64,000 nt of DNA from Litorivita sp040371945 (GCF_040371945.1 NZ_BAABWS010000001.1:1922001-1986000); one strand, 5' to 3'. Positions 41,094 to 50,331 are shown, counted from the first letter of the stretch. Numbers and translations are program-made. The notes: generated by a model from the sequence alone, not told the origin.

Positions 41094-42683
41094 ATGACCG
41101 ACCTTTCGCCCCTCAGCCGCGCGCTGATCTCCGTTTCCGACAAAACCGGCCTTGTAGACTTGGGCCAGAAGCTTGCCGCCCGCGGGGTGGAGCTTCTCTC
41201 CACCGGCGGCAGCGCCAAGACGTTGCGCGATGCGGGGCTTGCGGTGCGCGATGTGGCCGATGTCACCGGATTTCCCGAAATGATGGACGGACGGGTGAAA
41301 ACATTGCACCCCAAAGTGCACGGCGGGTTGTTGGCCTTGCGCGACAACGAAGGCCATGTCGCGGCGATGCAAGAGCACGGGATCGGCAATATCGACCTGC
41401 TGGTCGTGAACCTCTATCCCTTCGAGGACACCGTCGCCAAGGGCGCGGATTACGACACCTGCATTGAAAACATCGATATCGGCGGCCCTGCGATGATCCG
41501 CGCCGCCGCCAAGAACCACGGCTTTGTCACCACCGTGGTCGATGTCGAGGATTACGACGCCCTGATCGCCGAACTGGACGCCAATGACGGCCAGACCTCC
41601 TATGCCTTCCGCCAGCGTCTGGCGCAGATCGCCTATGCGCGCACCGGTGCCTATGATGCGGCCGTGTCCACATGGATGGCGGGCGCGCTGGGCGAGGAAG
41701 CGCCGCGCCGCCGCGCCTTTGCCGGCACGATCAAGCAAACCCTGCGCTACGGCGAGAACCCGCATCAAAACGCGGCCTTCTACACCGATGGATCGGACCG
41801 CCCCGGCGTGGCGACCGCCGCGCAGCATCAGGGCAAGGAATTGTCCTATAACAACATCAACGACACCGATGCGGCCTTTGAATTGGTCGCCGAATTCGAC
41901 CCTGCCGAAAGCGCCGCCTGCGCCATCATCAAACACGCCAACCCCTGCGGCGTGGCCAAGGGGGCGACCCTTCTGGAGGCCTATAAAAACGCCTTTGATT
42001 GCGACCGCACCTCGGCCTTTGGCGGCATTGTGGCGCTCAACGGCGAACTCAACGGCGAAACCGCCGAAGCCATCACCGAGATTTTCACCGAGGTCGTCAT
42101 CGCCCCCTCGGCCACCGATGAAGCCAAAGCGATTTTCGCCAAAAAGAAAAACCTGCGCCTGTTGACCACGGGCGCCTTGCCGGATGTGCGCGAAAAGGGT
42201 CTGACCGTGCGTCAGGTCGCAGGCGGGCTTTTGGTGCAGGACAAGGACACCGGTTACATCAGCATGGATGATCTGAAGGTGGTGACCAAACTCGCGCCGA
42301 CCGACGAGCAGATGCGCGATCTTTTGTTCGCGTGGAAAGTCGCCAAACACGTCAAATCCAACGCCATCGTCTATGTCAAAGACCAAGCCACCGTTGGCGT
42401 CGGCGCAGGCCAGATGAGCCGCCTCGACAGCGCGCTGATCGCCGCCAAGAAAGCCGAGCGTATGGCCGAAGCCATGGGATTGCCCGCGCCTTTGACCAAA
42501 GGCTCCGCCGTGGCCTCTGATGCCTTCTTCCCGTTTGCCGACGGGCTTTTGGAGGCCGCCGCAGCGGGCGCATCCTGCGTTATCCAACCGGGCGGGTCGA
42601 TGCGCGATGACGAAGTGATCGCTGCCGCCGATGAGGCGGGGCTTGCCATGGTCTTTACCGGAATGCGCCATTTCCGGCACTAA
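41094..42683 (+). CDS. purH: bifunctional AICAR formyltransferase / IMP cyclohydrolase
   Basis: A 529-residue PurH catalysing the last two steps of IMP synthesis. The N-terminal MGS-like cyclohydrolase domain (ALISVSDKTGLVDLGQKLAA, LSTGGSAKTLRDAG, then HPKVHGGLLALR) spans about 1-200; the AICAR transformylase domain follows with LRYGENPHQNAAFY and the catalytic IKHANPCGVAKG. The C-terminus GGSMRDDEVIAAADE...MVFTGMRHFRH is intact. It is followed by a GC hairpin at 42691 and then lspA. Confidence 0.96.
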   Translation: MTDLSPLSRALISVSDKTGLVDLGQKLAARGVELLSTGGSAKTLRDAGLAVRDVADVTGFPEMMDGRVKTLHPKVHGGLLALRDNEGHVAAMQEHGIGNIDLLVVNLYPFEDTVAKGADYDTCIENIDIGGPAMIRAAAKNHGFVTTVVDVEDYDALIAELDANDGQTSYAFRQRLAQIAYARTGAYDAAVSTWMAGALGEEAPRRRAFAGTIKQTLRYGENPHQNAAFYTDGSDRPGVATAAQHQGKELSYNNINDTDAAFELVAEFDPAESAACAIIKHANPCGVAKGATLLEAYKNAFDCDRTSAFGGIVALNGELNGETAEAITEIFTEVVIAPSATDEAKAIFAKKKNLRLLTTGALPDVREKGLTVRQVAGGLLVQDKDTGYISMDDLKVVTKLAPTDEQMRDLLFAWKVAKHVKSNAIVYVKDQATVGVGAGQMSRLDSALIAAKKAERMAEAMGLPAPLTKGSAVASDAFFPFADGLLEAAAAGASCVIQPGGSMRDDEVIAAADEAGLAMVFTGMRHFRH

Positions 42684-42690
42684 ACGACGG

Positions 42691-42719
42691 GCGGTGCGGG
42701 GCGCAGAGCCCCGTGCCGC
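42691..42719 (+). other. GC-rich hairpin between purH and lspA
   Basis: GCGGTGCGGGGC (42691-42702) pairs over twelve positions, two of them G-T, with GCCCCGTGCCGC (42708-42719) around a five-base loop. No T-run follows; it could shield the purH 3' end or attenuate read-through into lspA. Confidence 0.5.
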
Positions 42720-42743
42720 TGTGATATGAAAAGGGAGAGGCTG

Positions 42744-43214
42744 ATGCGCCTTGTGTTTTGGGTCGGATTTTGGACCTTTCTCATTGATCAGGCGACCAAA
42801 TATCTGGTCGTCCACGCGATGGATCTGCGCAATCTGGGCGAGATCGAGGTGCTGCCGCCCTTGCTCAACCTGCGCATGGCGTGGAACTATGGCATCAACT
42901 TTGGCCTCTTTGCCCAAGGCTCCGATATTGTGCGTTGGGTTTTGATCACCGTGGCCATCGTGATTTCGGGCGCGGTTTTGTGGTGGGTCCATAGCGAAGA
43001 GACCGGCAAACGCGGCTATATCGCGGCGGGGCTGTTGGTCGGCGGGGCGATGGGCAATGTGGTGGACCGCATCCTTTATGGCGGTGTGGCCGACTTTTTG
43101 AACATGTCGTGCTGCGGATTTGACAACCCCTATGCCTTTAACGTGGCCGATATCGCGGTCTTTGCGGGGGCCATCGGTATGGTCCTGTTTACAGGCGGCA
43201 AAAACGCCGCGTGA
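42744..43214 (+). CDS. lspA: lipoprotein signal peptidase (signal peptidase II)
   Basis: A 156-residue protein with four membrane helices. The catalytic aspartates are D108 in GAMGNVVDRILYGGVADF and D136 in FNVADIAVFAG; the helix-1 motif FLIDQATKYLVV is also conserved. It removes signal peptides from diacylglyceryl-modified prolipoproteins, such as the DUF3035 protein encoded next and the lipoprotein at 14648. The start at 42744 follows GGGAGAGG; ATG at 42726 is in frame but upstream of that site. Confidence 0.94.
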   Translation: MRLVFWVGFWTFLIDQATKYLVVHAMDLRNLGEIEVLPPLLNLRMAWNYGINFGLFAQGSDIVRWVLITVAIVISGAVLWWVHSEETGKRGYIAAGLLVGGAMGNVVDRILYGGVADFLNMSCCGFDNPYAFNVADIAVFAGAIGMVLFTGGKNAA

Positions 43215-43267
43215 CGGCAGTGCAGGGATGGGTTAAACCTATCCACAACAGACGACGGAGGACCGCA

Positions 43268-43801
43268 ATGCGGATGGCGCGCGTTACAAAAATCGGGATC
43301 GCCCTCGGGCTTGTGGCGCTGGTGTCGGCCTGCGGCGGGGACAAGCGTGACATACGTTTGCGCAACTTCAACAGCTCTGTCGGCGGACCCAATGAATTCG
43401 CCGTGATCCCGAGCAAGCCTTTGCAAGCGCCCGCCGATTTCACCGCTCTGCCCGACCCCACTCCAGGTGCGGGCAATATCACCGATCAAAACCCCAAAGG
43501 CGACGCCATCGCCGCGCTGGGCGGCAATGCGGCGCGGCTGGTACCTGCGGGCGTGCCCAATACCGACGCGGCACTGACCCGTCACGCCGCCCGTTTTGGC
43601 ACCCAATCGGGCATTCGCGAGACATTGGCCGCCGAGGACGAAGACTATCGCCGCCGCAAATCGCGCTTCACCAAGCTGAAGATCGTGAAAACCGACCGCT
43701 ACCGCGAAGCCTATAAGCCGATGTCTTTGAACCCGCAGGCCGAAATGGCGCGGTTCCGCCGTCTGGGTGTGGACACGCCAAGCGCCCCTCCGGCACAGTA
43801 A
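43268..43801 (+). CDS. DUF3035 lipoprotein
   Basis: A 177-residue lipoprotein: signal peptide KIGIALGLVALVSAC with the lipobox cysteine at the end, then a disordered Pro-rich part (FAVIPSKPLQAPADFTALPD) and a basic region EDEDYRRRKSRFTKLKIVKT. DUF3035 proteins occur in alphaproteobacteria and are linked by Pfam naming, as I recall, to the BamF subunit of the outer-membrane beta-barrel machinery; treat that as tentative. GGAGGA precedes the ATG. It lies 53 bases after lspA and precedes the two M16 peptidase genes. Confidence 0.87.
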   Translation: MRMARVTKIGIALGLVALVSACGGDKRDIRLRNFNSSVGGPNEFAVIPSKPLQAPADFTALPDPTPGAGNITDQNPKGDAIAALGGNAARLVPAGVPNTDAALTRHAARFGTQSGIRETLAAEDEDYRRRKSRFTKLKIVKTDRYREAYKPMSLNPQAEMARFRRLGVDTPSAPPAQ

Positions 43802-44036
43802 TCTCGCGCCCGCGCCGATGCCGCGCTGCGCTCTCGCGCGGCTCACAGCAATGTCACCACCCGCGCGCGGCGCACCCTTGAAGCGCGCGCTGCTCTGCGT
43901 ATCTATAGTCTTACGCGTGCCTGTGGTGGCGCGGCACTTGGTTTAATCATATGCTAACTCTCTCACGCGCAGGCTTTGCTTGCGCTTTGCGTGACGGCCC
44001 CGATATGGTGTGGCGGGCCCAATGACAGGATGATCC

Positions 44037-45482
44037 ATGATACGATCCTTGCCCTCTTTCTTCTTCCTTAGCGTCCCCTTGCACCGCGCCACGCTCAAAG
44101 CCCTGACGCCCGCCGTTCTGGCCTTGGGCCTCTGGGCCGCGCCCGCCACTGCGCAAACCGCCGCCGCAACCGAGACCAAAGCGCCGCCCGCCGCCAGCCG
44201 CGAGATCAAGGATGCGATCACCGATTTCAAACTCGATAACGGCATGCAGGTCATCGTGATCGAAGACCACCGCGCCCCCGTCGTGGTGCAAATGGTGTGG
44301 TATCGCGCCGGATCGGCAGAAGAGCCCGCAGGCGCATCGGGGGTCGCGCATTTCCTTGAACATCTGTTGTTCAAAGGCACGGACAATATGGAATCGGGCG
44401 AACTATCGGCCACCGTCGCCGCCAATGGCGGCAGCGATAATGCCTTCACCAGCTATGATTATACCGCATACTACCAACGCGTTGCCGCCGACCGTTTGGA
44501 ATTGATGATGCGGATGGAAAGCGACCGGATGGTCAATTTGCGCCTTGGCGAGGAAGAGATCGCCACAGAACGCGCGGTGATCATCGAAGAGCGCAACCAG
44601 CGCACCGAAAACGACCCTGCCGCTCTGTTTCGCGAGCAAAAGAACGCCGCGCAATATCTCAATCACCGCTATGGCGTGCCCGTGATCGGATGGCGCCACG
44701 AGATGGAGCAATTGGACCTTGGCGATGCGCTGGCCTATTATAAAACCTATTACGCGCCCAATAATGCGATCTTGATCGTTGCGGGCGATGTGGACCCTGC
44801 CGAGGTCAAAACCTTGGCCGAGACCTATTACGGCGTGATCCCCGCCAACCCCGACCTGCCCGAACGTGTCCGCCCGACCGAGCCGCGGCAAACCTCCGAG
44901 CGGCGCATGACCTTTCGCGACCCGCGCGTCGCACAGCCCTATGTCAGCCGCTCCTACCTCGCCCCCGAGCGCAACGCGGGCGATCAAAAAGAGGCGGCGG
45001 CCCTGACCCTTTTGGCGGAAATTCTGGGCGGCGGGACGACCTCGGTGCTGGCCGAAAAATTGCAGTTCGAGGCGCAAAAGGCGGTCTATGTGGCAGCCTA
45101 TTATCGCGGCATGTCCTTGGATGCGACGACCTTTGATTTCATCGTCGTGCCTGCGGCAGGGGTCAGCCTTGAAGAGGCTGAAGCGGCGCTCGATACGGCG
45201 GTGGCCGAATTTATGAACGAGGGCATTGATGCCGAACAACTGGCCCGTCTCAAGATGCAAATCCGCGCCTCCGAAATCTATGCCCGCGACGATGTGGAAA
45301 GCACCGCAAACCGCTATGGCCGCGCGTTGACCCAAGGGTTGACCATCGCGGATGTACAAGAGTGGCCGCGCATTTTGGAAGCGGTGAGCGCGCAGGACAT
45401 CCTTGCCGCGGCCAAATCCGTTCTCGACAAACGCCGCTCTGTCACTGGTTGGTTGATGGGCGAAGAGGAGGTCTCGCAATGA
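44037..45482 (+). CDS. M16-family zinc metallopeptidase, catalytic partner
   Basis: A 481-residue periplasmic peptidase with a signal peptide ending ATAQ (about residue 40). The zinc site is the inverted motif HFLEH (H105, E108, H109), with the distal glutamate in EEEIATERAVIIEERNQR. Two M16 repeats are present. In bacteria such genes occur as pairs in which the first copy carries the metal and the second supplies the substrate-binding half; the next gene fits that. The ATGA overlap at 45479 shows tight co-translation. Substrates are probably small peptides in the envelope. Confidence 0.92.
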   Translation: MIRSLPSFFFLSVPLHRATLKALTPAVLALGLWAAPATAQTAAATETKAPPAASREIKDAITDFKLDNGMQVIVIEDHRAPVVVQMVWYRAGSAEEPAGASGVAHFLEHLLFKGTDNMESGELSATVAANGGSDNAFTSYDYTAYYQRVAADRLELMMRMESDRMVNLRLGEEEIATERAVIIEERNQRTENDPAALFREQKNAAQYLNHRYGVPVIGWRHEMEQLDLGDALAYYKTYYAPNNAILIVAGDVDPAEVKTLAETYYGVIPANPDLPERVRPTEPRQTSERRMTFRDPRVAQPYVSRSYLAPERNAGDQKEAAALTLLAEILGGGTTSVLAEKLQFEAQKAVYVAAYYRGMSLDATTFDFIVVPAAGVSLEEAEAALDTAVAEFMNEGIDAEQLARLKMQIRASEIYARDDVESTANRYGRALTQGLTIADVQEWPRILEAVSAQDILAAAKSVLDKRRSVTGWLMGEEEVSQ

Positions 45483-46864
45483 GCCGTCATATGCCCCCCG
45501 CCCGAACCCACGTCCAAGCCCGCGCCGCGGCGCTGCCCGCCGCACTGGCCCTGCGCATCGGCGGGGTTTTGATTGCTCTGGCCTTGCTCTTGGCGGCGCT
45601 GCCCGCGCGCGCCGAAATCCGGATCCAAGAGGTCACAAGCCAAGGCGGCATCACCGCGTGGTTGGTCGAGGATCACACCATTCCCTTCGCTGCGCTGCAG
45701 CTGAGCTTTCGCGGCGGGGCGTCCTTGGATGCGGCGGATAAGGCCGGTGCAACCTCCTTGATGGCGGCGCTCTTGGAAGAGGGCGCGGGGGATTTGGACG
45801 CGCGCGCCTTTGCCCGCGCCCAAGAAAGCCTCGCCGCCTCTTTCGGCTATAGCGTCGGCGATGATTCCGTCTCGATTTCGGCGAAATTCCTGACCGAGAA
45901 CCGCGATGCGGCGCTGGAACTTTTGCGCAAAACCCTGATCGAGCCGCGCTTTGACGAAGACGCGATCGAGCGGGTGCGTGCGCAGATGCTCTCCAACATC
46001 CGCTCCGACCTCAAAGATCCCAATGCCATCGCAGGGCAGGCCTTTTCCAAACTGGCCTTTGGTGATCATCCCTATGCCAATCCGCAAGACGGCACCGAAG
46101 CCACGGTGAGCGCCCTGACGCGCGACGATCTGCTCGCGGCGAAGCAGGCGGCGCTTGTGCTCGGCCGCGTCAGCATCGGCGTGGTTGGCGACATCACGCC
46201 CGAAGAACTGGCCCCGCTTCTGGATGCGCTTTTGGGCGATCTGCCGCAAGACGGCCCGCCCTTGCCGCCGCGCGCGACGGTGCAATTGACCGGCGGCACC
46301 ACGGTGATCGACTTTGCCACGCCGCAATCCGTGGCGCTCTTTGGCCATGAGGGGCTCGCTCTGGACGACGAGGATTTCTTTGCCGCCTATCTGCTCAACA
46401 CCATCCTTGGCGGCGGCTCGTTCGAAAGCCGCCTGATGACCGAGGTGCGCGAGAAACGCGGGCTGACCTATGGCGTTTATTCCTACCTTGTGGGCAAGGA
46501 AGAGGCGGATATCTGGATGGGGCAGGTGGCCTCGGCCAATGACCGGATCGGCGAAGCGATCAGCGTGATCCGCGCGCAATGGGCGCGTATTGCCGAAGAG
46601 GGCGTCACCCAAGAGGAACTGGACAATGCCAAGACCTATCTGACCGGCTCCTACCCTTTGCGTTTTGACGGGAACGGGCCGATTGCGCGGATCATCACCG
46701 GCATGCAGGAAAACGGATTTCCCATTGATTACGCCGCAACGCGCAATGAAAAGGTCGAGGCGGTGACATTGGAAGACGTCAACCGCGTGGCGCGCGAACG
46801 CCTGCGAGCGCAAGACCTGCGCTTTGTGGTGGTCGGGCAACCCGAAGGATTGGAAGCGAATTGA
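45479..46864 (+). CDS. M16-family protein without zinc site, partner of the preceding peptidase
   Basis: A 461-residue exported protein (signal peptide IGGVLIALALLLAALPARA). It has the two-domain M16 fold but where the first partner has HFLEH this one reads ATSLMAALLEEG, so it cannot bind zinc. It keeps the R/Y substrate-binding motif of the C-terminal half, SFESRLMTEVREKRGLTYG. This division of labour is the same as in heterodimeric M16B peptidases and mitochondrial processing peptidase. Start at 45479 overlaps the preceding stop. Confidence 0.92.
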   Translation: MSRHMPPARTHVQARAAALPAALALRIGGVLIALALLLAALPARAEIRIQEVTSQGGITAWLVEDHTIPFAALQLSFRGGASLDAADKAGATSLMAALLEEGAGDLDARAFARAQESLAASFGYSVGDDSVSISAKFLTENRDAALELLRKTLIEPRFDEDAIERVRAQMLSNIRSDLKDPNAIAGQAFSKLAFGDHPYANPQDGTEATVSALTRDDLLAAKQAALVLGRVSIGVVGDITPEELAPLLDALLGDLPQDGPPLPPRATVQLTGGTTVIDFATPQSVALFGHEGLALDDEDFFAAYLLNTILGGGSFESRLMTEVREKRGLTYGVYSYLVGKEEADIWMGQVASANDRIGEAISVIRAQWARIAEEGVTQEELDNAKTYLTGSYPLRFDGNGPIARIITGMQENGFPIDYAATRNEKVEAVTLEDVNRVARERLRAQDLRFVVVGQPEGLEAN

Positions 46865-46903
46865 GCCGATGCGCCGCAAGGCGCCCGAGGCGCGCGGCGG
46901 ATG

Positions 46904-46934
46904 CCTCCGGCGGGGATATTTGAGGAACCAGCAA
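46904..46934 (+). repeat. dispersed intergenic repeat, copy 3
   Basis: Begins CCTCCGGCGGGGATATTTG, identical over 19 bases to copy 2, then AGGAACCAGCAA. It sits 39 bases after the M16 stop, directly before a terminator. Confidence 0.75.
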
Positions 46935-46935
46935 G

Positions 46936-46967
46936 GGGCGCGGGGCGATGTTCCCGCGCCCGTTTTT
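46936..46967 (+). terminator. terminator of the M16 operon
   Basis: GGGCGCGGG (46936-46944) pairs perfectly with CCCGCGCCC (46953-46961) around an eight-base loop, followed by GTTTTTATT. Its tail overlaps the stop of the convergent ALDH16-type gene. Confidence 0.88.
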
Positions 46968-49305
46968 ATTCGCCGTAGGGGATCCAGACGGTTTTGACCT
47001 CGGTCGCCGCATCGAGGAAGGCCTTGCTGTCGGCATGGCTCCAGTCGCGGGCTCGGGCGTTGTTGACCCATGTGCGTTTGAGATTGCTCGCCGAGGCGCG
47101 TTCGATCTCGGCGCTGATCGGGGCGGAGGAGAAGCTCCAGACCGCGTCGATATTCATATGCGCCGCCATGGGCGCGGCCAGATCGCTATGCGCCCCCGTG
47201 AGGATGTTGACCGTGCCGGGCGGCACATCGGATGTGTCCAGCACTTGGTAGAAATCGGTGGCCAGAAGCGGCGCGATTTGCGAGGCGACAAGCAGCACGC
47301 GGTTGCCCATGGCCAAGGCGGGCGCCATGACCGAGACCAGCCCCAAGAGCGGCGCCTCGTCGGGGCAAAATGCGCCGATGACCCCCACGGGTTCATTCAT
47401 CGCCAGCGCCGCGCCGCGCATCGGAACGCCGCTGATGCGGCCCTCGTATTTATCGGCCCATGCGCCATAGGTGAACAGGCGCTCGATGCTGGCCTCGACC
47501 TCGGATTTGCCGGATTTTCCGCCGGTGCTGGCATCAATGCGGGCGGAAAATTCATCGGCGCGCGCCGACAGGTTCTCGCCGATATAATAGAGGATTTGAG
47601 CGCGCAGATGCGCCGAGGTTTTCCCCCAGCCGGCTGCGCTTTGGGCGGCTTCGACCGCGTTGCGGATGTCTTTGCGGCTGGCAATCGGGACATGGCCGAG
47701 CAGGGCGCCTGATTTGCCAAAGACCGGCGCGCTATAGCCGCTGTCGGGGCGGGTTTGTTTGCCGCCGATATAGAGCTTTGGCGTGCGGTCGAGATGGGTC
47801 TCTTGCGCGGTGTCGCCTGTATGGGGAAGCAGGGGTTTGAGGATTTTGGACTTGGCTTTGGGGCGCGTATAGGCGGCCAATCCGGCCCATCCGCCCTCGC
47901 GGCCAAAGCCGCTTTCACGCAGCCCGCCAAAACCTGCGGCAGCGTCGAACATATTGCTGCCGTTGATCCAGACCACGCCCGCGGCCAGTTTCGGCGCGAT
48001 GTCGAGGGCAAGGTTGATGTTCTCGCTCCAGATCGTGGCGGCAAGGCCATAGCGGGTGTTATTGGCCATTTCCACCGCCTCATTGGGGGTGCGGAAGGTC
48101 GAGGAGACCAGCACGGGGCCAAAGATTTCCTCCTGCATGAGCGTATCGGCAGGGGACAGATCGGTGATCAGCGTCGGCGGGTAAAAACACCCCGCCTCGG
48201 GGATATCGCAAGGTGGCGTGAAATGCGTGCCCGCAGGATGTGCGCTCACCATGTTTTGCACGGTCCTGAGTTGCACCGGATCGGCCAGCGCGCCCATATC
48301 GATGCTTTTGTCGAGCGGGTTGCCGAGGCGCAATTTGCCCATCCGTGCCCGCAGTTTCTCATGGAAACGGTCCGCGATGCCGTCATGCACCAAAAGCCGC
48401 GATCCGGCACAGCAGACCTGCCCTTGGTTGAAGAATATCGCATCGACAAGCCCTTCGACCGCGCTGTCGATATCGGCGTCATCAAAAACGATATAGGGCG
48501 ATTTGCCGCCCAGTTCGAGCGTCAGCGCCTTGCCCGATCCGGCGGTGGCGCTGCGGATCGCGCGGCCCACGGCGGTCGATCCGGTAAAGGCGATCTTGTC
48601 GATATCCTCATGCGCGGTGATCATCTCGCCCACCGCGCCGTCACCGGTAACGATATTGACGACGCCTTTGGGCAATCCGATCTGGCGGCAGATATCGGCA
48701 AACAAAAGCGCGCTCAGTGAGGTATATTCCGCCGGTTTCAAGACCACGGTATTGCCCATCGCCAGCGCCGGCGCGATCTTCCACGCCAGCATCAAAAGCG
48801 GGAAGTTCCACGGGATGATTTGCCCGCAAACGCCAAGCGCCTCGCGGTCCGGCATTTCGTCATCCATCAATTGCGCCATGCCCGCGTGGTAATAAAAATG
48901 CCGCTGCGCCAAGGGGATATCCACATCGCGCGCCTCGCGGATCGGTTTGCCATTGTCGAGGGTTTCGAGCACGGCGAACAGGCGGCTGTGTTTTTGCAAT
49001 TGGCGCGCCAGCGCATAAAGATGGCGCGCACGCCCCGCACCGCCGAGCTTTTGCCATTTGCCTTGGGCGCGGCGGGCGGCCGCGACGGCGGCGTCCACCT
49101 CGATTGCCGTCGCTTGGCTCAGCGTGGCCAGAACCTCGCCCGTGGCGGGATTGCGGCTTTCGAAATCATTGCGCGCCTCGGTGAAGGCCCCATCGATGAA
49201 ATGGCCGAAACGGTCGCCCTGATCGACCAGCCATGCCAAGGCCTCTGCCGGAGATTCCAGCGCCGTGCCATAATCCATCGTCTCGAAAATTTCTTTTACA
49301 GTCAT
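46966..49305 (-). CDS. tandem-domain aldehyde dehydrogenase, ALDH16 type
   Basis: A 779-residue protein with two ALDH domains in a row. The first (about 30-485) is complete: IIPWNFPLLMLAWKIAPALA, AFTGSTAVGRAI, general base E264 (LTLELGGKSPY) and nucleophile C298 (FFNQGQVCCAGSR). The second (about 505-779) keeps the fold (NEPVGVIGAFCPDEAPLLGL, VMAPALAMGNRVLL) but has no ELGGK or catalytic cysteine and ends KRTWVNNARARDW. This is the layout of ALDH16, where the bacterial enzymes are active with the first domain. The gene follows deoC by three bases, so acetaldehyde from deoxyribose phosphate is an attractive substrate. Confidence 0.9.
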   Translation of the reverse strand: MTVKEIFETMDYGTALESPAEALAWLVDQGDRFGHFIDGAFTEARNDFESRNPATGEVLATLSQATAIEVDAAVAAARRAQGKWQKLGGAGRARHLYALARQLQKHSRLFAVLETLDNGKPIREARDVDIPLAQRHFYYHAGMAQLMDDEMPDREALGVCGQIIPWNFPLLMLAWKIAPALAMGNTVVLKPAEYTSLSALLFADICRQIGLPKGVVNIVTGDGAVGEMITAHEDIDKIAFTGSTAVGRAIRSATAGSGKALTLELGGKSPYIVFDDADIDSAVEGLVDAIFFNQGQVCCAGSRLLVHDGIADRFHEKLRARMGKLRLGNPLDKSIDMGALADPVQLRTVQNMVSAHPAGTHFTPPCDIPEAGCFYPPTLITDLSPADTLMQEEIFGPVLVSSTFRTPNEAVEMANNTRYGLAATIWSENINLALDIAPKLAAGVVWINGSNMFDAAAGFGGLRESGFGREGGWAGLAAYTRPKAKSKILKPLLPHTGDTAQETHLDRTPKLYIGGKQTRPDSGYSAPVFGKSGALLGHVPIASRKDIRNAVEAAQSAAGWGKTSAHLRAQILYYIGENLSARADEFSARIDASTGGKSGKSEVEASIERLFTYGAWADKYEGRISGVPMRGAALAMNEPVGVIGAFCPDEAPLLGLVSVMAPALAMGNRVLLVASQIAPLLATDFYQVLDTSDVPPGTVNILTGAHSDLAAPMAAHMNIDAVWSFSSAPISAEIERASASNLKRTWVNNARARDWSHADSKAFLDAATEVKTVWIPYGE

Positions 49306-49308
49306 AAC

Positions 49309-50331
49309 TTATCCCATCGGATGGCGGTAGGCGGCGGAATAGGCGCCGGTGGTATGGTGTTCGATCTGGCGCTCGATATCGCCCAAAAGTGACGAGGCCC
49401 CGAACCGGAAGAGGTCGGGCGCGAGCCAGCGATCGCCAAGCTCTTCCTTGATCAACGACAGATAGACCAAAGCGTCCTTGGCCTTGGAAATCCCTCCGGC
49501 GGGTTTGTAACCGATGCGCACGCCCGCGCGCTCATGGTAGTCGCGGATCGCGCGGATCATCACGAGGCTGACGGGCAGGGTGGCGTTGACGCTTTCCTTG
49601 CCGGTGGAGGTCTTGATGAAATCGGCCCCCGCCATCATGCACACCAACGAGGCGCGCGCGACATTGCGCAGGCTGCCCAATTCGCCGGTGGCCAAAATCG
49701 CCTTCACATGCGCCGCGCCGCAGGCCGCGCGAAAGGCGCGCATTTCATCATAAAGTGCCTGCCAATTGCCGGTCAGAACGTGGCGGCGTGAGATCACGAT
49801 ATCGATTTCCTTGGCCCCTGCCGCGACGCTGGCCTCGATCTCTTTGACGCGCAAATCAAATGGCGACAGGCCCGCCGGAAATCCGGTGGAGACGGCGGCC
49901 ACGGGAATGTTCGTGCCCGCCAAGGCCTCGACCGCAGGGGCGATCATCTCGTGGTAGACGCACACCGCGCCGGTGGTCAGCCCCTGCATATCCAGCGCCG
50001 CCAGAAGATCGGGGCGCAGCGGTTGGCGCGCCTTGGCGCAAAGCCGCCGCACCCGACCAACCGTATCGTCGCCCGACAAAGTGGTCAGGTCGATGCAGGA
50101 AACGGCCTTGAGAAGCCATGCGGCTTGGTGGTCTTTCTTGACCGAACGGCGCGTGCCGATCTGGCCCGCGCGGCGCTCGATGGCCGATGTGTTCGCCTGC
50201 GCGCGCATCACCCAATCAAGGTCCAAGTCCATTCCCGGATTGCGCGGTTCAAGGGTTTGCGGCAGCTGCATAAGCGCGCTCGGCGGTTTTGCGGCGCCGC
50301 TGCGCGTTGCGGTGTCTTTTTGGCTGCTCAT
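49309..50331 (-). CDS. deoC: deoxyribose-phosphate aldolase
   Basis: A 340-residue DERA, splitting 2-deoxyribose 5-phosphate into glyceraldehyde 3-phosphate and acetaldehyde. The Schiff-base lysine is K240 in GADFIKTSTGKESVNA, and the second active-site lysine is in IGYKPAGGI; the first strand IDLTTLSGDDTV also fits. It has about 70 residues more at the N-terminus than E. coli DeoC, a feature of the longer (eukaryote-like) class. Start at 50331 is favoured; ATG at 50343 and more distant in-frame ATGs are possible. It is followed at three bases by the ALDH16-type gene, forming a nucleoside-catabolic pair. Confidence 0.92.
   Translation of the reverse strand: MSSQKDTATRSGAAKPPSALMQLPQTLEPRNPGMDLDLDWVMRAQANTSAIERRAGQIGTRRSVKKDHQAAWLLKAVSCIDLTTLSGDDTVGRVRRLCAKARQPLRPDLLAALDMQGLTTGAVCVYHEMIAPAVEALAGTNIPVAAVSTGFPAGLSPFDLRVKEIEASVAAGAKEIDIVISRRHVLTGNWQALYDEMRAFRAACGAAHVKAILATGELGSLRNVARASLVCMMAGADFIKTSTGKESVNATLPVSLVMIRAIRDYHERAGVRIGYKPAGGISKAKDALVYLSLIKEELGDRWLAPDLFRFGASSLLGDIERQIEHHTTGAYSAAYRHPMG

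Noticed and set aside
41073..42992. 639-codon open frame on the minus strand
   Set aside because: Antisense to purH, with His/Gly/Arg-rich composition typical of the opposite strand of GC-rich genes.
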